Assembly: GCF_029625315.1 (NCBI RefSeq)
Contig: NZ_CP121110.1
Span: 4,368,501 to 4,432,500 of the forward strand
From: Flavobacterium ginsengisoli
GTDB taxonomy: Bacteria > Bacteroidota > Bacteroidia > Flavobacteriales > Flavobacteriaceae
Direction of reading: 5' to 3'
DNA length: 64,000 bases
Shown: positions 8,045-16,286 of the stretch, one piece after another
Numbering within the stretch: position 1 is the stretch's first letter
Layout: each line of letters opens with the position of its first letter
Notes under the pieces: generated by a model
What the model was told of the DNA's origin: nothing
The model's database searches: none
What the model saw: the letters and a program-made list of their open reading frames with translations, nothing else
Program-made: the position numbers and the translations under genes

Positions 8045-8599
8045 TTATTTATTATCGGGAATAAAATCAAGAGCAATCGAATTCATGCAATAACGTTTTC
8101 CAGTAGGAGCAGGACCGTCATCAAAAATGTGGCCTAAATGTCCACCGCAACGCCCGCAAAGCGCTTCGGTTCTTTCCATTCCAAGTGAGTTGTCTTCTTT
8201 AAAAACTATGCTTTTTTTGTTTTCCTGTTCAAAGAAGCTTGGCCATCCGCAACTGCTTGAAAACTTAGCTGTAGATCTAAAAAGTAAGTTTCCGCAAGAA
8301 GCGCAGTAATAAGTTCCTTTTTCATCAGAATTCCAATACTTTCCAGTAAAAGGTCTTTCAGTGTCGGCTTCGCGCATTACGGCATAAACATCCTCAGGCA
8401 AAACCTTTTTCCATTCGGCGTTGCTTACATTTAATTTTGTTGTATCGGTATTCGAATAATAAGGATTTCCGGGTTTACTGATTTTATTTTCCATAACAGC
8501 AGTTTGTGTAGTTTGTTTTTTAGTGTTTTGTCCGCAAGCTTGTAAAATAAAGAGCGGAAGTATAAAACAAAGGCTGAAAATTAGATTTTTAGATTTCAT
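8045..8599 (-). CDS. msrB: Peptide-methionine (R)-S-oxide reductase MsrB, lipoprotein
   Basis: Reduces the R-epimer of methionine sulfoxide. Residues 1-22 are a lipoprotein signal (LPLFILQAC, Cys about 22). The MsrB fold shows both zinc CxxC pairs (YYCASCGNLLF and ALCGRCGGHLGHIF), the GWPSFFE segment and the catalytic Cys in RYCMNSIALDF. It is the first gene of the msrB-msrA operon, under the promoter at 8628-8635. A lipid-anchored MsrB plus a soluble exported MsrA replaces the fused periplasmic enzymes of other bacteria. Confidence 0.93.
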   Translation of the reverse strand: MKSKNLIFSLCFILPLFILQACGQNTKKQTTQTAVMENKISKPGNPYYSNTDTTKLNVSNAEWKKVLPEDVYAVMREADTERPFTGKYWNSDEKGTYYCASCGNLLFRSTAKFSSSCGWPSFFEQENKKSIVFKEDNSLGMERTEALCGRCGGHLGHIFDDGPAPTGKRYCMNSIALDFIPDNK

Positions 8600-8627
8600 A
8601 AGTTCTTGGGTGCTATAATCTGTATTT

Positions 8628-8635
8628 CAAAGATA
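8628..8635 (-). promoter_or_regulatory. Bacteroidetes-type -7 box for msrBA
   Basis: On the minus strand the box is TATCTTTG, about 30 bases before the msrB ATG, with TTTG about 19 bases further upstream as the -33 element. Confidence 0.6.
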
Positions 8636-8867
8636 CGCCAAGATTTAGCTTCAAATTACAGACAAGGTTATTATTGAGATTTTTTTAAGTGTGTTTTAAC
8701 TTTTTATTAGTTACGTAAAATGAGACAATCTAGTTTTTATGTCTTAATTTTAACAGCTTTTAATTTTTAGCAGAATTATAGAGTTGTAAATCAGGGAAAT
8801 AGGAATTTAGTTAAAAGCAAAGCTTTTGACAAACTGAATTAGGATTTTTAAGCCATTTCTTTTTTCG

Positions 8868-8875
8868 TATTTTTG
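8868..8875 (+). promoter_or_regulatory. -7 box for idi
   Basis: TATTTTTG, 17 bases before the idi ATG, matches TAnnTTTG. The 293-base spacer 8600-8892 otherwise holds only the divergent msrB promoter and AT-rich DNA. Confidence 0.5.
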
Positions 8876-8892
8876 TTTGCTTAAGAAGCCTT

Positions 8893-9420
8893 ATGACAGA
8901 AGAAAACGTAATACTAGTTAATCAGAACGATGAACAGATTGGCTTAATGCCAAAATTAGAAGCACATGAAAAAGCGCTTTTGCACCGTGCCTTTTCGGTT
9001 TTTATTCTAAATAGTAAAAACGAAATTATGCCGCAACAGCGTGCTCATCATAAATACCATTCTCCTTTACTTTGGACAAACACTTGTTGCAGTCATCAGA
9101 GAGAAGGAGAATCAAACATCGAGGCAGGAAGCCGAAGATTATTTGAAGAAATGGGTTTTAAGGCTGAATTGAAAGAGCTGTTTCATTTTATTTATAAAGC
9201 GCCTTTTGATAATGGTTTGACAGAGCATGAATTGGATCATGTTATGATTGGTTATTATAATGAGGAACCAAATATAAATCCAGACGAAGTCGAAGATTGG
9301 AAATGGATGAGTATTGAAGATGTGAAAGCAGATATTGAAAAACAGCCCGAAATTTATACCGTTTGGTTTAAGATAATTTTTGATGAATTTGATCATTATC
9401 TTGAAGACCATAAATTATAG
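8893..9420 (+). CDS. idi: Isopentenyl-diphosphate delta-isomerase, type I
   Basis: Interconverts isopentenyl and dimethylallyl diphosphate. This 175-residue Nudix-fold protein has the catalytic Cys in LLWTNTCCSHQREGES (about 57-72), the metal-binding histidines, the Nudix-like helix EAGSRRLFEEMGF and the second catalytic Glu in PDEVEDWKWMS. A type I enzyme fits the mevalonate pathway used by Flavobacteriaceae. It heads a tight plus-strand run, idi-queD-bcp, with 20 and 3 bases between genes and manA 57 bases on, so the genes are probably one transcript, although their functions are unrelated. Confidence 0.93.
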   Translation: MTEENVILVNQNDEQIGLMPKLEAHEKALLHRAFSVFILNSKNEIMPQQRAHHKYHSPLLWTNTCCSHQREGESNIEAGSRRLFEEMGFKAELKELFHFIYKAPFDNGLTEHELDHVMIGYYNEEPNINPDEVEDWKWMSIEDVKADIEKQPEIYTVWFKIIFDEFDHYLEDHKL

Positions 9421-9440
9421 CCAACTAACCAGAAACATAA

Positions 9441-9851
9441 ATGAGAGTAACCATATCAAGAAAAGCACATTTTAATGCCGCACATCGACTGCATCGAAAG
9501 GATTGGTCATTTGAAAAAAACGACGCTGTTTTTGGAAAATGCAATAATCCGAACTTTCATGGTCATAATTATGGTTTAACAGTAAGTGTTACAGGAAAGA
9601 TTGACCCGGAAACTGGTTTTGTTTTAGATGTGAAAGTATTAGCGGACATTATACGAGAAGAAGTAGAAATTCCGTTTGATCACAAAAATCTTAATCTGGA
9701 TGTTCCAGAATTTGCAGATTTGAATCCGACTGCAGAAAATATTGCTGTTGTGATATGGAATAAAATTAGACAACGAATTCATGCCGACTTTGATCTTGAA
9801 GTTGTGCTGAACGAAACGGACCGAAATTTTGTAACTTATAAAGGAGAATAA
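9441..9851 (+). CDS. queD: 6-pyruvoyl-tetrahydropterin synthase / 6-carboxytetrahydropterin synthase (QueD family)
   Basis: A 136-residue T-fold enzyme acting on dihydroneopterin triphosphate. The zinc histidines are in HFNAAHRLHR and FHGHNYG, the catalytic Cys is in FGKCNNPNFHGHNY (about 31-44), and the substrate-binding part is in FDHKNLNLD with a late NETDRN Glu. The C-x3-HGH spacing agrees with QueD or PTPS; the two activities cannot be separated from sequence alone. Its product would feed queuosine (preQ0) or a pterin. No other que genes lie in the window. It is 20 bases after idi and 3 bases before bcp. Confidence 0.85.
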   Translation: MRVTISRKAHFNAAHRLHRKDWSFEKNDAVFGKCNNPNFHGHNYGLTVSVTGKIDPETGFVLDVKVLADIIREEVEIPFDHKNLNLDVPEFADLNPTAENIAVVIWNKIRQRIHADFDLEVVLNETDRNFVTYKGE

Positions 9852-9854
9852 AAA

Positions 9855-10313
9855 ATGTCATTAAAAATAGGAGATATAGTTCCGAATTTTACTGCGAAAG
9901 ACAACAATGGTGAACTTTTTGAAAGCCAAAGTGTTTTAGGAAGAAAGCCACTGGTGATTTATTTTTACCCAAAAGATAATACACCAGGATGTACAACCGA
10001 AGCTTGCAGTTTTCGGGATCAATACGAAGATTTTAAAGATTTGGGAGCTGAGGTAATTGGTATTAGCGACGATAGTGTAAAGTCACATCATAAATTTGCT
10101 TCTAAATATAAATTGCCTTTTATTTTGCTTTCAGATCAAGATAAAAGATTAAGAAAACTTTTTGGTGTTCGTAATAATTTGTTCGGGCTTTTGCCAGGAC
10201 GCGTTACTTATATAATTGATAAGAATGGTTTATTGATTTCGATATTTGATAGTGCAAATGCTGCCAAACATATACCGAAAGCCTTAGAAATTGTTCAAGA
10301 ATTAGTATCATAG
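9855..10313 (+). CDS. bcp: Thiol peroxidase, Bcp-type peroxiredoxin
   Basis: A 152-residue AhpC/TSA-family peroxiredoxin. The segment NTPGCTTEACSFRDQY (about 42-57) holds the peroxidatic Cys and, five residues later, the resolving Cys that marks Bcp/PrxQ as an atypical 2-Cys enzyme. The active-site Pro and Thr are in YPKDNTPGC, and the distal Arg is in GRVTYIIDK. No signal peptide, so it works in the cytoplasm against lipid and alkyl hydroperoxides. It sits in the idi-queD-bcp operon. Confidence 0.93.
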   Translation: MSLKIGDIVPNFTAKDNNGELFESQSVLGRKPLVIYFYPKDNTPGCTTEACSFRDQYEDFKDLGAEVIGISDDSVKSHHKFASKYKLPFILLSDQDKRLRKLFGVRNNLFGLLPGRVTYIIDKNGLLISIFDSANAAKHIPKALEIVQELVS

Positions 10314-10370
10314 ATTACCAAAATAGTATCAAATTAGAATTAATTAAACAAATATATTAGCCTAAAAAAC

Positions 10371-11339
10371 ATGAGTCAGAATTTATACCCTTTGCAATTT
10401 GAACCGATTTTGAAAGAAAGAATCTGGGGAGGAGAAAAACTAAAAACTATTCTAAACAAACCAATCGTTTCTAAAATTACTGGCGAAAGCTGGGAATTGT
10501 CTACTGTACAAGGTGATATAAGTGTCGTTGCAAATGGAATTTTAAAAGGAAAATCTTTAATGGATTTGATTGATGAAACACCAGATGCTATTTTAGGAAC
10601 TAAAGTTTATGAGCGTTTTGGAAAGCAATTTCCGTTACTTTTTAAATATCTAGATGCAAGAGAAGATCTTTCTATTCAAGTGCATCCAAATGACAAGTTG
10701 GCAAAAGAACGTCATAATTCATTCGGAAAAACTGAAATGTGGTACGTAATGCAAGCCGATGCTGATGCGAGAATTATTGTTGGTTTTAAAGAAGATTCTA
10801 GTAAAGAAGAATATTTGAAACATTTACACGATAATACTTTGGTGTCTATCTTAGATGATGTAAAAGCAAAAGCTGGAGATGTTTTCTTTTTAGAAACTGG
10901 AACAGTTCACGCAATTGGAGCTGGTTTGGTTGTTGCCGAAATTCAGCAGACTTCTGATATTACATATAGGTTATATGATTTTGATCGTGTAGATGCGCAA
11001 GGAAATAAAAGAGAATTGCACGTAGATCTTGCACTAGATGCAATTAACTATAATAAAGTAGATACACAGAAAAAATACGAAACAAAGGTTAATACCTCAA
11101 ATACTGTTGTAGACTGTCCATATTTTACAACGAATTTCCTTCCGTTAGAAAATAAATTAGAAGTTGCCAAAAATGGAGAAACATTTACAGTATATATGTG
11201 TATTGAAGGTGATTTTGAAATTGAATATGACGGATTCAAGCAAGCTTATAAAAAAGGAGATACTGTTTTGGTTCCTGTTGCTATAAATGCATTTAATTTG
11301 AGCGGAAAAGCTTCAATTTTAGAAATTTACATTTCTTAG
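10371..11339 (+). CDS. manA: Mannose-6-phosphate isomerase, class I
   Basis: Interconverts fructose-6-phosphate and mannose-6-phosphate for sugar-nucleotide synthesis. The 322-residue cupin protein is of the short Firmicutes/Bacteroidetes type. Metal-site residues appear in SIQVHPNDKLAKERHN (about 100-115), KTEMWYVM and ETGTVHAIGAGL (about 179-190), followed by the catalytic-loop region QTSDITYRLYDFDR. It is 57 bases after bcp and probably part of that operon; the next gene has its own promoter. Confidence 0.92.
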   Translation: MSQNLYPLQFEPILKERIWGGEKLKTILNKPIVSKITGESWELSTVQGDISVVANGILKGKSLMDLIDETPDAILGTKVYERFGKQFPLLFKYLDAREDLSIQVHPNDKLAKERHNSFGKTEMWYVMQADADARIIVGFKEDSSKEEYLKHLHDNTLVSILDDVKAKAGDVFFLETGTVHAIGAGLVVAEIQQTSDITYRLYDFDRVDAQGNKRELHVDLALDAINYNKVDTQKKYETKVNTSNTVVDCPYFTTNFLPLENKLEVAKNGETFTVYMCIEGDFEIEYDGFKQAYKKGDTVLVPVAINAFNLSGKASILEIYIS

Positions 11340-11361
11340 CATTAAATTTAAAGATAATATG

Positions 11362-11369
11362 TACTTTTG
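11362..11369 (+). promoter_or_regulatory. -7 box for the 88-residue gene
   Basis: TACTTTTG, 26 bases before the ATG at 11396, matches TAnnTTTG. Confidence 0.55.
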
Positions 11370-11395
11370 CAGACGCAAATTAAAATAAAAAGAAA

Positions 11396-11662
11396 ATGGC
11401 AAACGTTAAGAATTTAAAGAAAGACATCAACTTCGTATTAGGAGATATTATTGAGGCAGTTTACTTGTTTGAGATGTCAACAACAGGAAATCCTACTCCA
11501 GAAACGAATGCTTTGGTCGATGAAGCTATCGCTGCATTCGATACTTTGATTACAAAAGTGAACGCAAAGAACGTTGAAAATAAAAAAGCACATTTCAAAC
11601 AAATTAATGTTGAATTAGAACAAGCTGCTAATCAATTGATTGAAAAAATCAACGCATTATAA
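11396..11662 (+). CDS. Conserved small helical protein, unknown function
   Basis: An 88-residue soluble protein, almost entirely predicted helix (KNLKKDINFVLGDIIEAVY, then amphipathic repeats to the C-terminus). There is no signal, Cys or motif I can assign. The strong -7 box and the clean start and stop argue for a real gene. Its pattern of two or three helices recalls small flavobacterial conserved proteins, but I cannot name a family. Confidence 0.75.
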   Translation: MANVKNLKKDINFVLGDIIEAVYLFEMSTTGNPTPETNALVDEAIAAFDTLITKVNAKNVENKKAHFKQINVELEQAANQLIEKINAL

Positions 11663-11716
11663 GAAAAAAAAGTGTAAAAAAGTGCAAATTTATTTTGGGA
11701 AATTGAAAAACCGCTT

Positions 11717-11724
11717 TATATTTG
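11717..11724 (+). promoter_or_regulatory. -7 box for first tRNA-Thr
   Basis: TATATTTG, 13 bases before the tRNA, with a TTTTGGG -33-like element about 21 bases further upstream. Confidence 0.65.
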
Positions 11725-11737
11725 CACCCGTAATGAG

Positions 11738-11811
11738 GCCGATGTAGCTCAGCTGGCTAGAGCAGCTGATTTGTAATCAGCAGGTCGTGGGTTCGAGTCC
11801 CTCTATCGGCT
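11738..11811 (+). tRNA. tRNA-Thr (anticodon UGU), copy 1
   Basis: A 74-base cloverleaf. The acceptor stem GCCGATG pairs with TATCGGC (one G-T), the D-arm is AGCTCAGCTGGCTAGAGC, the anticodon arm GCTGA-TTTGTAA-TCAGC gives TGT at positions 34-36, and the T-arm has GGTTCGAGTCC. The discriminator is T and CCA is not encoded. It decodes ACN threonine codons, mainly ACA and ACG. Confidence 0.95.
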
Positions 11812-11821
11812 CAAAAAAACG

Positions 11822-11852
11822 GAAACCATCACAGAAATGTGGTGGTTTTTTT
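11822..11852 (+). terminator. Terminator of tRNA-Thr copy 1
   Basis: AACCATCACA-GAAA-TGTGGTGGTT followed by T-run. The hairpin is identical to the one after the second copy. Confidence 0.8.
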
Positions 11853-11902
11853 AATTATAGAGAGAGGTGTGAAATTTTTTTTGGAATATTAAAAAACATT
11901 TA

Positions 11903-11910
11903 TATCTTTG
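11903..11910 (+). promoter_or_regulatory. -7 box for second tRNA-Thr
   Basis: TATCTTTG, 14 bases before the tRNA, with TTTGGAA about 19 bases further upstream. Confidence 0.65.
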
Positions 11911-11924
11911 CACTCGCAAAATAG

Positions 11925-11998
11925 GCCGATGTAGCTCAGCTGGCTAGAGCAGCTGATTTGTAATCAGCAGGTCGTGGGTTCGAGTCCCTCTATCGGCT
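11925..11998 (+). tRNA. tRNA-Thr (anticodon UGU), copy 2
   Basis: Base-for-base identical to the copy at 11738-11811, with its own promoter and terminator. The two units look like a tandem duplication in which the tRNA and terminator were conserved while the promoter DNA diverged. Confidence 0.95.
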
Positions 11999-12000
11999 CA

Positions 12001-12032
12001 AAAACCATCACAGAAATGTGGTGGTTTTTTTT
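12001..12032 (+). terminator. Terminator of tRNA-Thr copy 2
   Basis: The same AACCATCACA-GAAA-TGTGGTGGTT hairpin as after copy 1, with a T8 tail. Confidence 0.8.
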
Positions 12033-12194
12033 ATGCCTAAAATCAAACTCCAGTTTTAGAGTTTGTGTTTTTCGTTTAATTAAAATCGATTTAAGTTGTT
12101 TTTATTTTGATGATATAATTGCCTTTTAACGCTTGAAAATATTAATAGCGAGCATGAATATCTTCTTGTTAAAATTTGTTGATTTAAGATATAA

Positions 12195-12226
12195 AAAAAG
12201 CCCTGAATATTTCAGGGCTTTTTTGT
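12195..12226 (-). terminator. Bidirectional terminator downstream of DUF4369-like gene
   Basis: AAAAAGCCCTGAA-TAT-TTCAGGGCTTTTTT, with A and T runs on both sides, 16 bases past the minus-strand stop at 12242. The rest of 12033-12194 is AT-rich and shows no feature. Confidence 0.75.
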
Positions 12227-12241
12227 TTTTATAAAATGAAA

Positions 12242-13009
12242 TTATTTTTTTGCTTCAGTTGCCGCAGCTTCTGTTTTAGTTTCTGCAGGAGCCTTTTGTT
12301 CTTCTTTTTTGATTTCAGATACATATTTTGTTAGTTTCTTTCCATAAAAAGATTGAGCTACTTTTGGCGTCATCGATTTTTGGATTGTATCAAGAAATTT
12401 TAAATTGATATCGTAAATTTCTGCTAAAGCAATATAAGGTGCTACTTCGTGATCTTTATTGTTTATAGCAAAGTTTGTAGCGTATAAATATTTTCTTTTG
12501 ATATTTGACTGCTGTTTTGCATCTATGCTGTCAATTGCTTTTTGATCTTGTCTTTTTAAGGCTTTGAATTTTGATTCTACCATAGAAAGATTTTCATCTC
12601 TAAAACGAACATTTATTTTTTGATACTCTTCGTATAATTCTTGGTTTTTAGATCCGGTAATTTTTGCGCCGGTGATGAAGTTGTCCAAATTGGTCTCGAT
12701 ATTCATGTTTCCTGGCTCAGCAAAAAATAAGATGTTGTTATCTAAAGAATTTGTTACACCGCGATCTAGAAACAAATAAAGCATCTCTGGAGATTCTAAT
12801 TTGATATCTCTTTCAAAAGTTGAATTTCCGTCGATTTTAATACTGTCGATGGCAACAAGAGAAGTATCCACAACTCTTTGGATATATAAAGTTCCGGTTT
12901 TTAAACCTTTAATGTTTCCTGTAAGGTGTAGGTTGTCAGCAGCAGATTCTTTTTTGCCGCAAGATGCTAATACTGCAAGAGTAACAAAAGCAATTAGTGT
13001 TTTTTTCAT
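12242..13009 (-). CDS. DUF4369-type lipoprotein without thioredoxin domain
   Basis: A 255-residue lipoprotein (LAVLASC, Cys about 18). The N-terminal 130 residues (LHLTGNIKGLKTGTLYIQRV, then a beta-rich DSIKIDGNSTFERDI) resemble DUF4369, the domain that normally precedes a TlpA-like thioredoxin in Bacteroidetes. Here a helical region and an Ala/Glu/Lys-rich tail (APAETKTEAAATEAKK) follow instead, with no CxxC. It is therefore either a truncated relative or a dedicated stand-alone form. Role unknown; a periplasmic membrane-anchored location is expected. Confidence 0.75.
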   Translation of the reverse strand: MKKTLIAFVTLAVLASCGKKESAADNLHLTGNIKGLKTGTLYIQRVVDTSLVAIDSIKIDGNSTFERDIKLESPEMLYLFLDRGVTNSLDNNILFFAEPGNMNIETNLDNFITGAKITGSKNQELYEEYQKINVRFRDENLSMVESKFKALKRQDQKAIDSIDAKQQSNIKRKYLYATNFAINNKDHEVAPYIALAEIYDINLKFLDTIQKSMTPKVAQSFYGKKLTKYVSEIKKEEQKAPAETKTEAAATEAKK

Positions 13010-13085
13010 TAGTTTTTGAGATTTTGGTGCAAAATAAAGAAAATAGTTTAAATGTAATGAGGCTGTTGTTTTATTTTTATAAAAA

Positions 13086-13120
13086 AATAAATCCCAATCT
13101 ATTTCTAAATTGGGATTTTA
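13086..13120 (-). terminator. Terminator downstream of the 278-residue lipoprotein gene
   Basis: On the minus strand AAATCCCAAT...ATTGGGATTT is followed by ATTTTTTT, 20 bases after the stop at 13141. Confidence 0.65.
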
Positions 13121-13140
13121 AAGTAATGCAAGAAAAGGTC

Positions 13141-13977
13141 TTACATTGATAATTGATATGAAGCGCCATTTTCTTGTGTGTAGGTGTAAATCGCATCACA
13201 GTCGTTGTTTCCGTAATCTATTACTCCGTTTAAAATTTCTCCTTGTACTTTCAATTGTCCTTTAGAAATAAATAAACAAGAATATTTTTTAGTCAATGGC
13301 TCTTTTATTGTTAAGGTAATTGATTCGCCATTTGCAGATGTCACTTTATGTGAGCCTTCTGTTATTTCGTATACATTGTCAGATAAAACCAAAGGAGTAT
13401 CTACGCCTGCAATTTGTTTAGTGGTATAAAATCCAGAATTAATGTAAACTCCTCCCTGTATATCTGTAAGTTTGCCATTTATTACTTTTCTAGTCCATTG
13501 TGGTGTAGCGGCAACAGTTGTGGTGTTAGTGTATTCAATAGTGCCTTCTAGCTTGGTATAGTTTATTGAGTAGTCAATTCTTTCAATTGTCATTTTACTT
13601 CCAGTTTCCATAATTGGCCCCGTAAGAGTTACTTTTAATTGTCCTTTTCGAGTAAGGTTGTTTATGTCTTTACATCCTGCTGTTCCAAAATCTGCTAAAA
13701 ATACTTTAGGATATTCTTCGCCGTTTGGAGTACTTATTGTTACAGTTGCGCAAAGTCCTGCAGGCGTTTCTGTAGTTTTTGCAGTAGTTGAAGTGGCTGT
13801 AGTAATTAAAAGCCCCGTGTTAAGATCCATTTCGTTGGAAGTATCAACAAAAATCGATGCTCCAACGTTTGTTAGATTTGTTGAATTTCCTGGTTCGTCG
13901 TGATTGTCGCTAGAGCAAGAAATATATAAAAATGCTGTAGCGCAAATAGTTGATAATAAAATGACAGTTTTTTTCAT
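13141..13977 (-). CDS. Hypothetical surface lipoprotein
   Basis: A 278-residue lipoprotein with the start FLYISCSSDNHDEPGNS. The Ser/Asp-rich residues after the lipid Cys resemble the lipoprotein export signal of Bacteroidetes, so surface exposure is predicted. The rest is beta-rich with several Thr-rich strands and four later cysteines, including CKDINN and NDCDAIYTYTQ, that could form disulfides. I do not recognise a family; it resembles generic Bacteroidetes lipoproteins of unknown role. Confidence 0.7.
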   Translation of the reverse strand: MKKTVILLSTICATAFLYISCSSDNHDEPGNSTNLTNVGASIFVDTSNEMDLNTGLLITTATSTTAKTTETPAGLCATVTISTPNGEEYPKVFLADFGTAGCKDINNLTRKGQLKVTLTGPIMETGSKMTIERIDYSINYTKLEGTIEYTNTTTVAATPQWTRKVINGKLTDIQGGVYINSGFYTTKQIAGVDTPLVLSDNVYEITEGSHKVTSANGESITLTIKEPLTKKYSCLFISKGQLKVQGEILNGVIDYGNNDCDAIYTYTQENGASYQLSM

Positions 13978-14160
13978 GGTTTTTTTGTTTTGGATTAGAT
14001 TAATAAGGCAGTCAAATGTAATAAAAAAATAAGTTACAATTTAAAAATCCTATAGTGGTTAATTTATAAGATATCCTAACGATTTTTTGAACAAAAAATT
14101 ATAATAATTGCTAATTAATGAGATGATTTTAAACAATCTAAAACCGGTTTTGGTTTAAAC

Positions 14161-14191
14161 AACAAAAGCTGCCCAATCGGACAGCTTTTGT
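14161..14191 (-). terminator. htpG terminator
   Basis: AACAAAAGCTG(TCC)GATTGGG CAGCTTTTGTT hairpin on the minus strand, 20 bases beyond the htpG stop. It lies in the 233-base spacer 13978-14210, which otherwise shows nothing. Confidence 0.7.
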
Positions 14192-14210
14192 TAGGAAAGC
14201 AATTTTATGC

Positions 14211-16091
14211 TTATTTGATCATTTCAAAACTTCTTTTTACGAAAGCAGTAAGTGCTTCACCTTTTAATAGGTTTTGAGATAATTTAGCTAAATCTAATGC
14301 TTGTTTAACCAAATGCTCTTGGTGCGTTTTGTCTTCTGTGTTTAAGATGCTTGAAGCAAGATCAGAATTTGTATTTACCACCAAATTGTACATTTCTGGC
14401 ATATTACCCATTCCGAACATTCCGCCGCCTGTTTGGCTCATTTCTTTCATTCTACGCATAAATTCTGGTTGCGTAATAAGGAATGGAGCGACTTGAGAAT
14501 CCATAGCTTCCAATTGAACGCTGTATGCTTTTGGAATATAAGCTTCTAAAGAAGTTTTTAAAGTCGCTTTTTCGTCATCAGATAATTTAGAGATCGTATT
14601 TTCTTCTTTTTTGATTAAGTTGTCAATATGATCAGAGTCAACACGTACAAAAGTTAATCCGCTGTTATCGTTTTCAATCTTTTGGATTAAGTGCGAAATA
14701 ATCGGAGAATCTAAAAGCAATACTTCGTAACCTTTGTCTTTTGTCGCTTCGATATAAGAGTGCTGTGCATCTTTGTTTCCAGCATAAAGAACTACAAGTT
14801 TACCATCTTTATCAGTTTGGTTTTCTTTTAGTTTTTCTTTTAATTCTTCTAAAGTAAAGTAAGTGTCATCTACAGTTGGGTACAAAACAAATGCACCTGC
14901 TTTTTCGTAGAACTTATCTTCAGAAAGCATTCCGTATTCTAAAACGATTTTAATATCGTTCCATTTTGCTTCAAAATCAGCGCGGTTTTCGTTAAATAAA
15001 GCTTTTAATTTATCTGCTACTTTACGAGTAATGTAGTTTGAGATTTTCTTAACTGCACCGTCAGCCTGTAAACCAGAACGAGAAACGTTTAATGGGATAT
15101 CTGGAGAATCGATAACTCCTTTTAACATTGTCAAGAATTCAGGAACAATTCCTTCTACGTTATCTGTAACGTAAACTTGGTTTTGGTACAACTGAATTTT
15201 GTCTTTCTGGATCTGCATGTCGCTTCCTAATTTCGGGAAATACAAAATACCAGTTAAGTTAAACGGATAGTCTACATTTAAATGAATGTGGAATAAAGGA
15301 TCCTCAAACTGCATTGGATACAATTCTCTGTAGAAGTTTTTGTAATCTTCATCAGTTAATTCAGAAGGCTGTTTTGTCCAAGCTGGATTTGGGTTGTTAA
15401 TAATGTTGTCAATTTCAACAGTTTCATTAACGTAATCTTCCGGAGCATCTTCTGGTTTTGGAAGCGTTTCAGTTCTTGTTCCGAATTTAATCGGAATAGG
15501 CATGAATTTATTGTATTTGTTTAATAAACCACTGATTTTAGAATCGTCTAAGAACTCTAAAGAATCTTCTGCGATATGCAGAATGATTTCTGTTCCGCGT
15601 GAAGTTTTGTCAGCTGGTTCTAAAGTGAACTCAGGACTTCCGTCACATGTCCAGTGTGCAGCTGGTTCATCTTTGTACGATTTTGTAATGATTTCAACTT
15701 TTTCAGCTACCATAAAAGCAGAGTAGAAACCAAGACCAAAATGTCCAATAATTCCAGAATCTTTAGCAGAATCTTTGTATTTGTCTAAGAATTCTTCAGC
15801 ACCAGAAAAAGCTACTTGATTGATGTATTTTTCAACTTCATCAGCAGTCATACCTAAACCTTGATCGATAATGTGGATTTTTTTACCTTCTTTATCTACT
15901 TTAACTTCAATAATAGGGTTTCCGTATTCTACTTTAGCTTCACCAATGCTAATAAGATGTTTTAATTTTAAAGTAGCATCAGTACCATTAGAAACAAGCT
16001 CGCGCAAGAAAATTTCGTGGTCGCTGTATAAGAACTTTTTAATTAAGGGAAAAATGTTTTCTACTGAAACATTAATTTTACCTGTTGCCAT
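14211..16091 (-). CDS. htpG: Chaperone HtpG (Hsp90)
   Basis: A 626-residue cytosolic Hsp90 ATPase that helps client proteins fold under stress; the full length matches the bacterial family. The N-terminal GHKL ATPase shows LRELVSNGTDA (here Thr replaces the common Ser/Ala), DQGLGMTADEV, IGHFGLGFYSAFMVA and the later GTEIILH. The middle domain has the catalytic Arg region (LNVSRSGLQAD), and the C-terminal dimerisation domain has MRRMKEM. Monocistronic, with its own terminator. Confidence 0.96.
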   Translation of the reverse strand: MATGKINVSVENIFPLIKKFLYSDHEIFLRELVSNGTDATLKLKHLISIGEAKVEYGNPIIEVKVDKEGKKIHIIDQGLGMTADEVEKYINQVAFSGAEEFLDKYKDSAKDSGIIGHFGLGFYSAFMVAEKVEIITKSYKDEPAAHWTCDGSPEFTLEPADKTSRGTEIILHIAEDSLEFLDDSKISGLLNKYNKFMPIPIKFGTRTETLPKPEDAPEDYVNETVEIDNIINNPNPAWTKQPSELTDEDYKNFYRELYPMQFEDPLFHIHLNVDYPFNLTGILYFPKLGSDMQIQKDKIQLYQNQVYVTDNVEGIVPEFLTMLKGVIDSPDIPLNVSRSGLQADGAVKKISNYITRKVADKLKALFNENRADFEAKWNDIKIVLEYGMLSEDKFYEKAGAFVLYPTVDDTYFTLEELKEKLKENQTDKDGKLVVLYAGNKDAQHSYIEATKDKGYEVLLLDSPIISHLIQKIENDNSGLTFVRVDSDHIDNLIKKEENTISKLSDDEKATLKTSLEAYIPKAYSVQLEAMDSQVAPFLITQPEFMRRMKEMSQTGGGMFGMGNMPEMYNLVVNTNSDLASSILNTEDKTHQEHLVKQALDLAKLSQNLLKGEALTAFVKRSFEMIK

Positions 16092-16235
16092 ATTTTTTAA
16101 TTTTTGAGTTTTAATTTGATGATTTTCATTTGTTCAAATAAAATACCAATTCTATTTTGGGTGACAAAATGGCGGAAATGTTAATTTTGAAAGAAAATAA
16201 ATAGATTCTAAAACGAAAAATATCTCAATGAATCG

Positions 16236-16243
16236 TATATTTG
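16236..16243 (+). promoter_or_regulatory. -7 box for the lipocalin-like/OmpA pair
   Basis: TATATTTG, 43 bases before the ATG at 16287, with the pyrimidine-poor leader typical of the phylum. Confidence 0.55.
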
Positions 16244-16286
16244 TGGTACAATAATTGTTAAAAAGGCAAGTATTAATCTAAAAAAA

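Noticed and set aside
8038..8076. Longer MsrA start overlapping msrB
   Set aside because: The ATG at 8037 gives a proper signal peptide and a 7-base gap to msrB, whereas the longer form puts charged residues into the signal.
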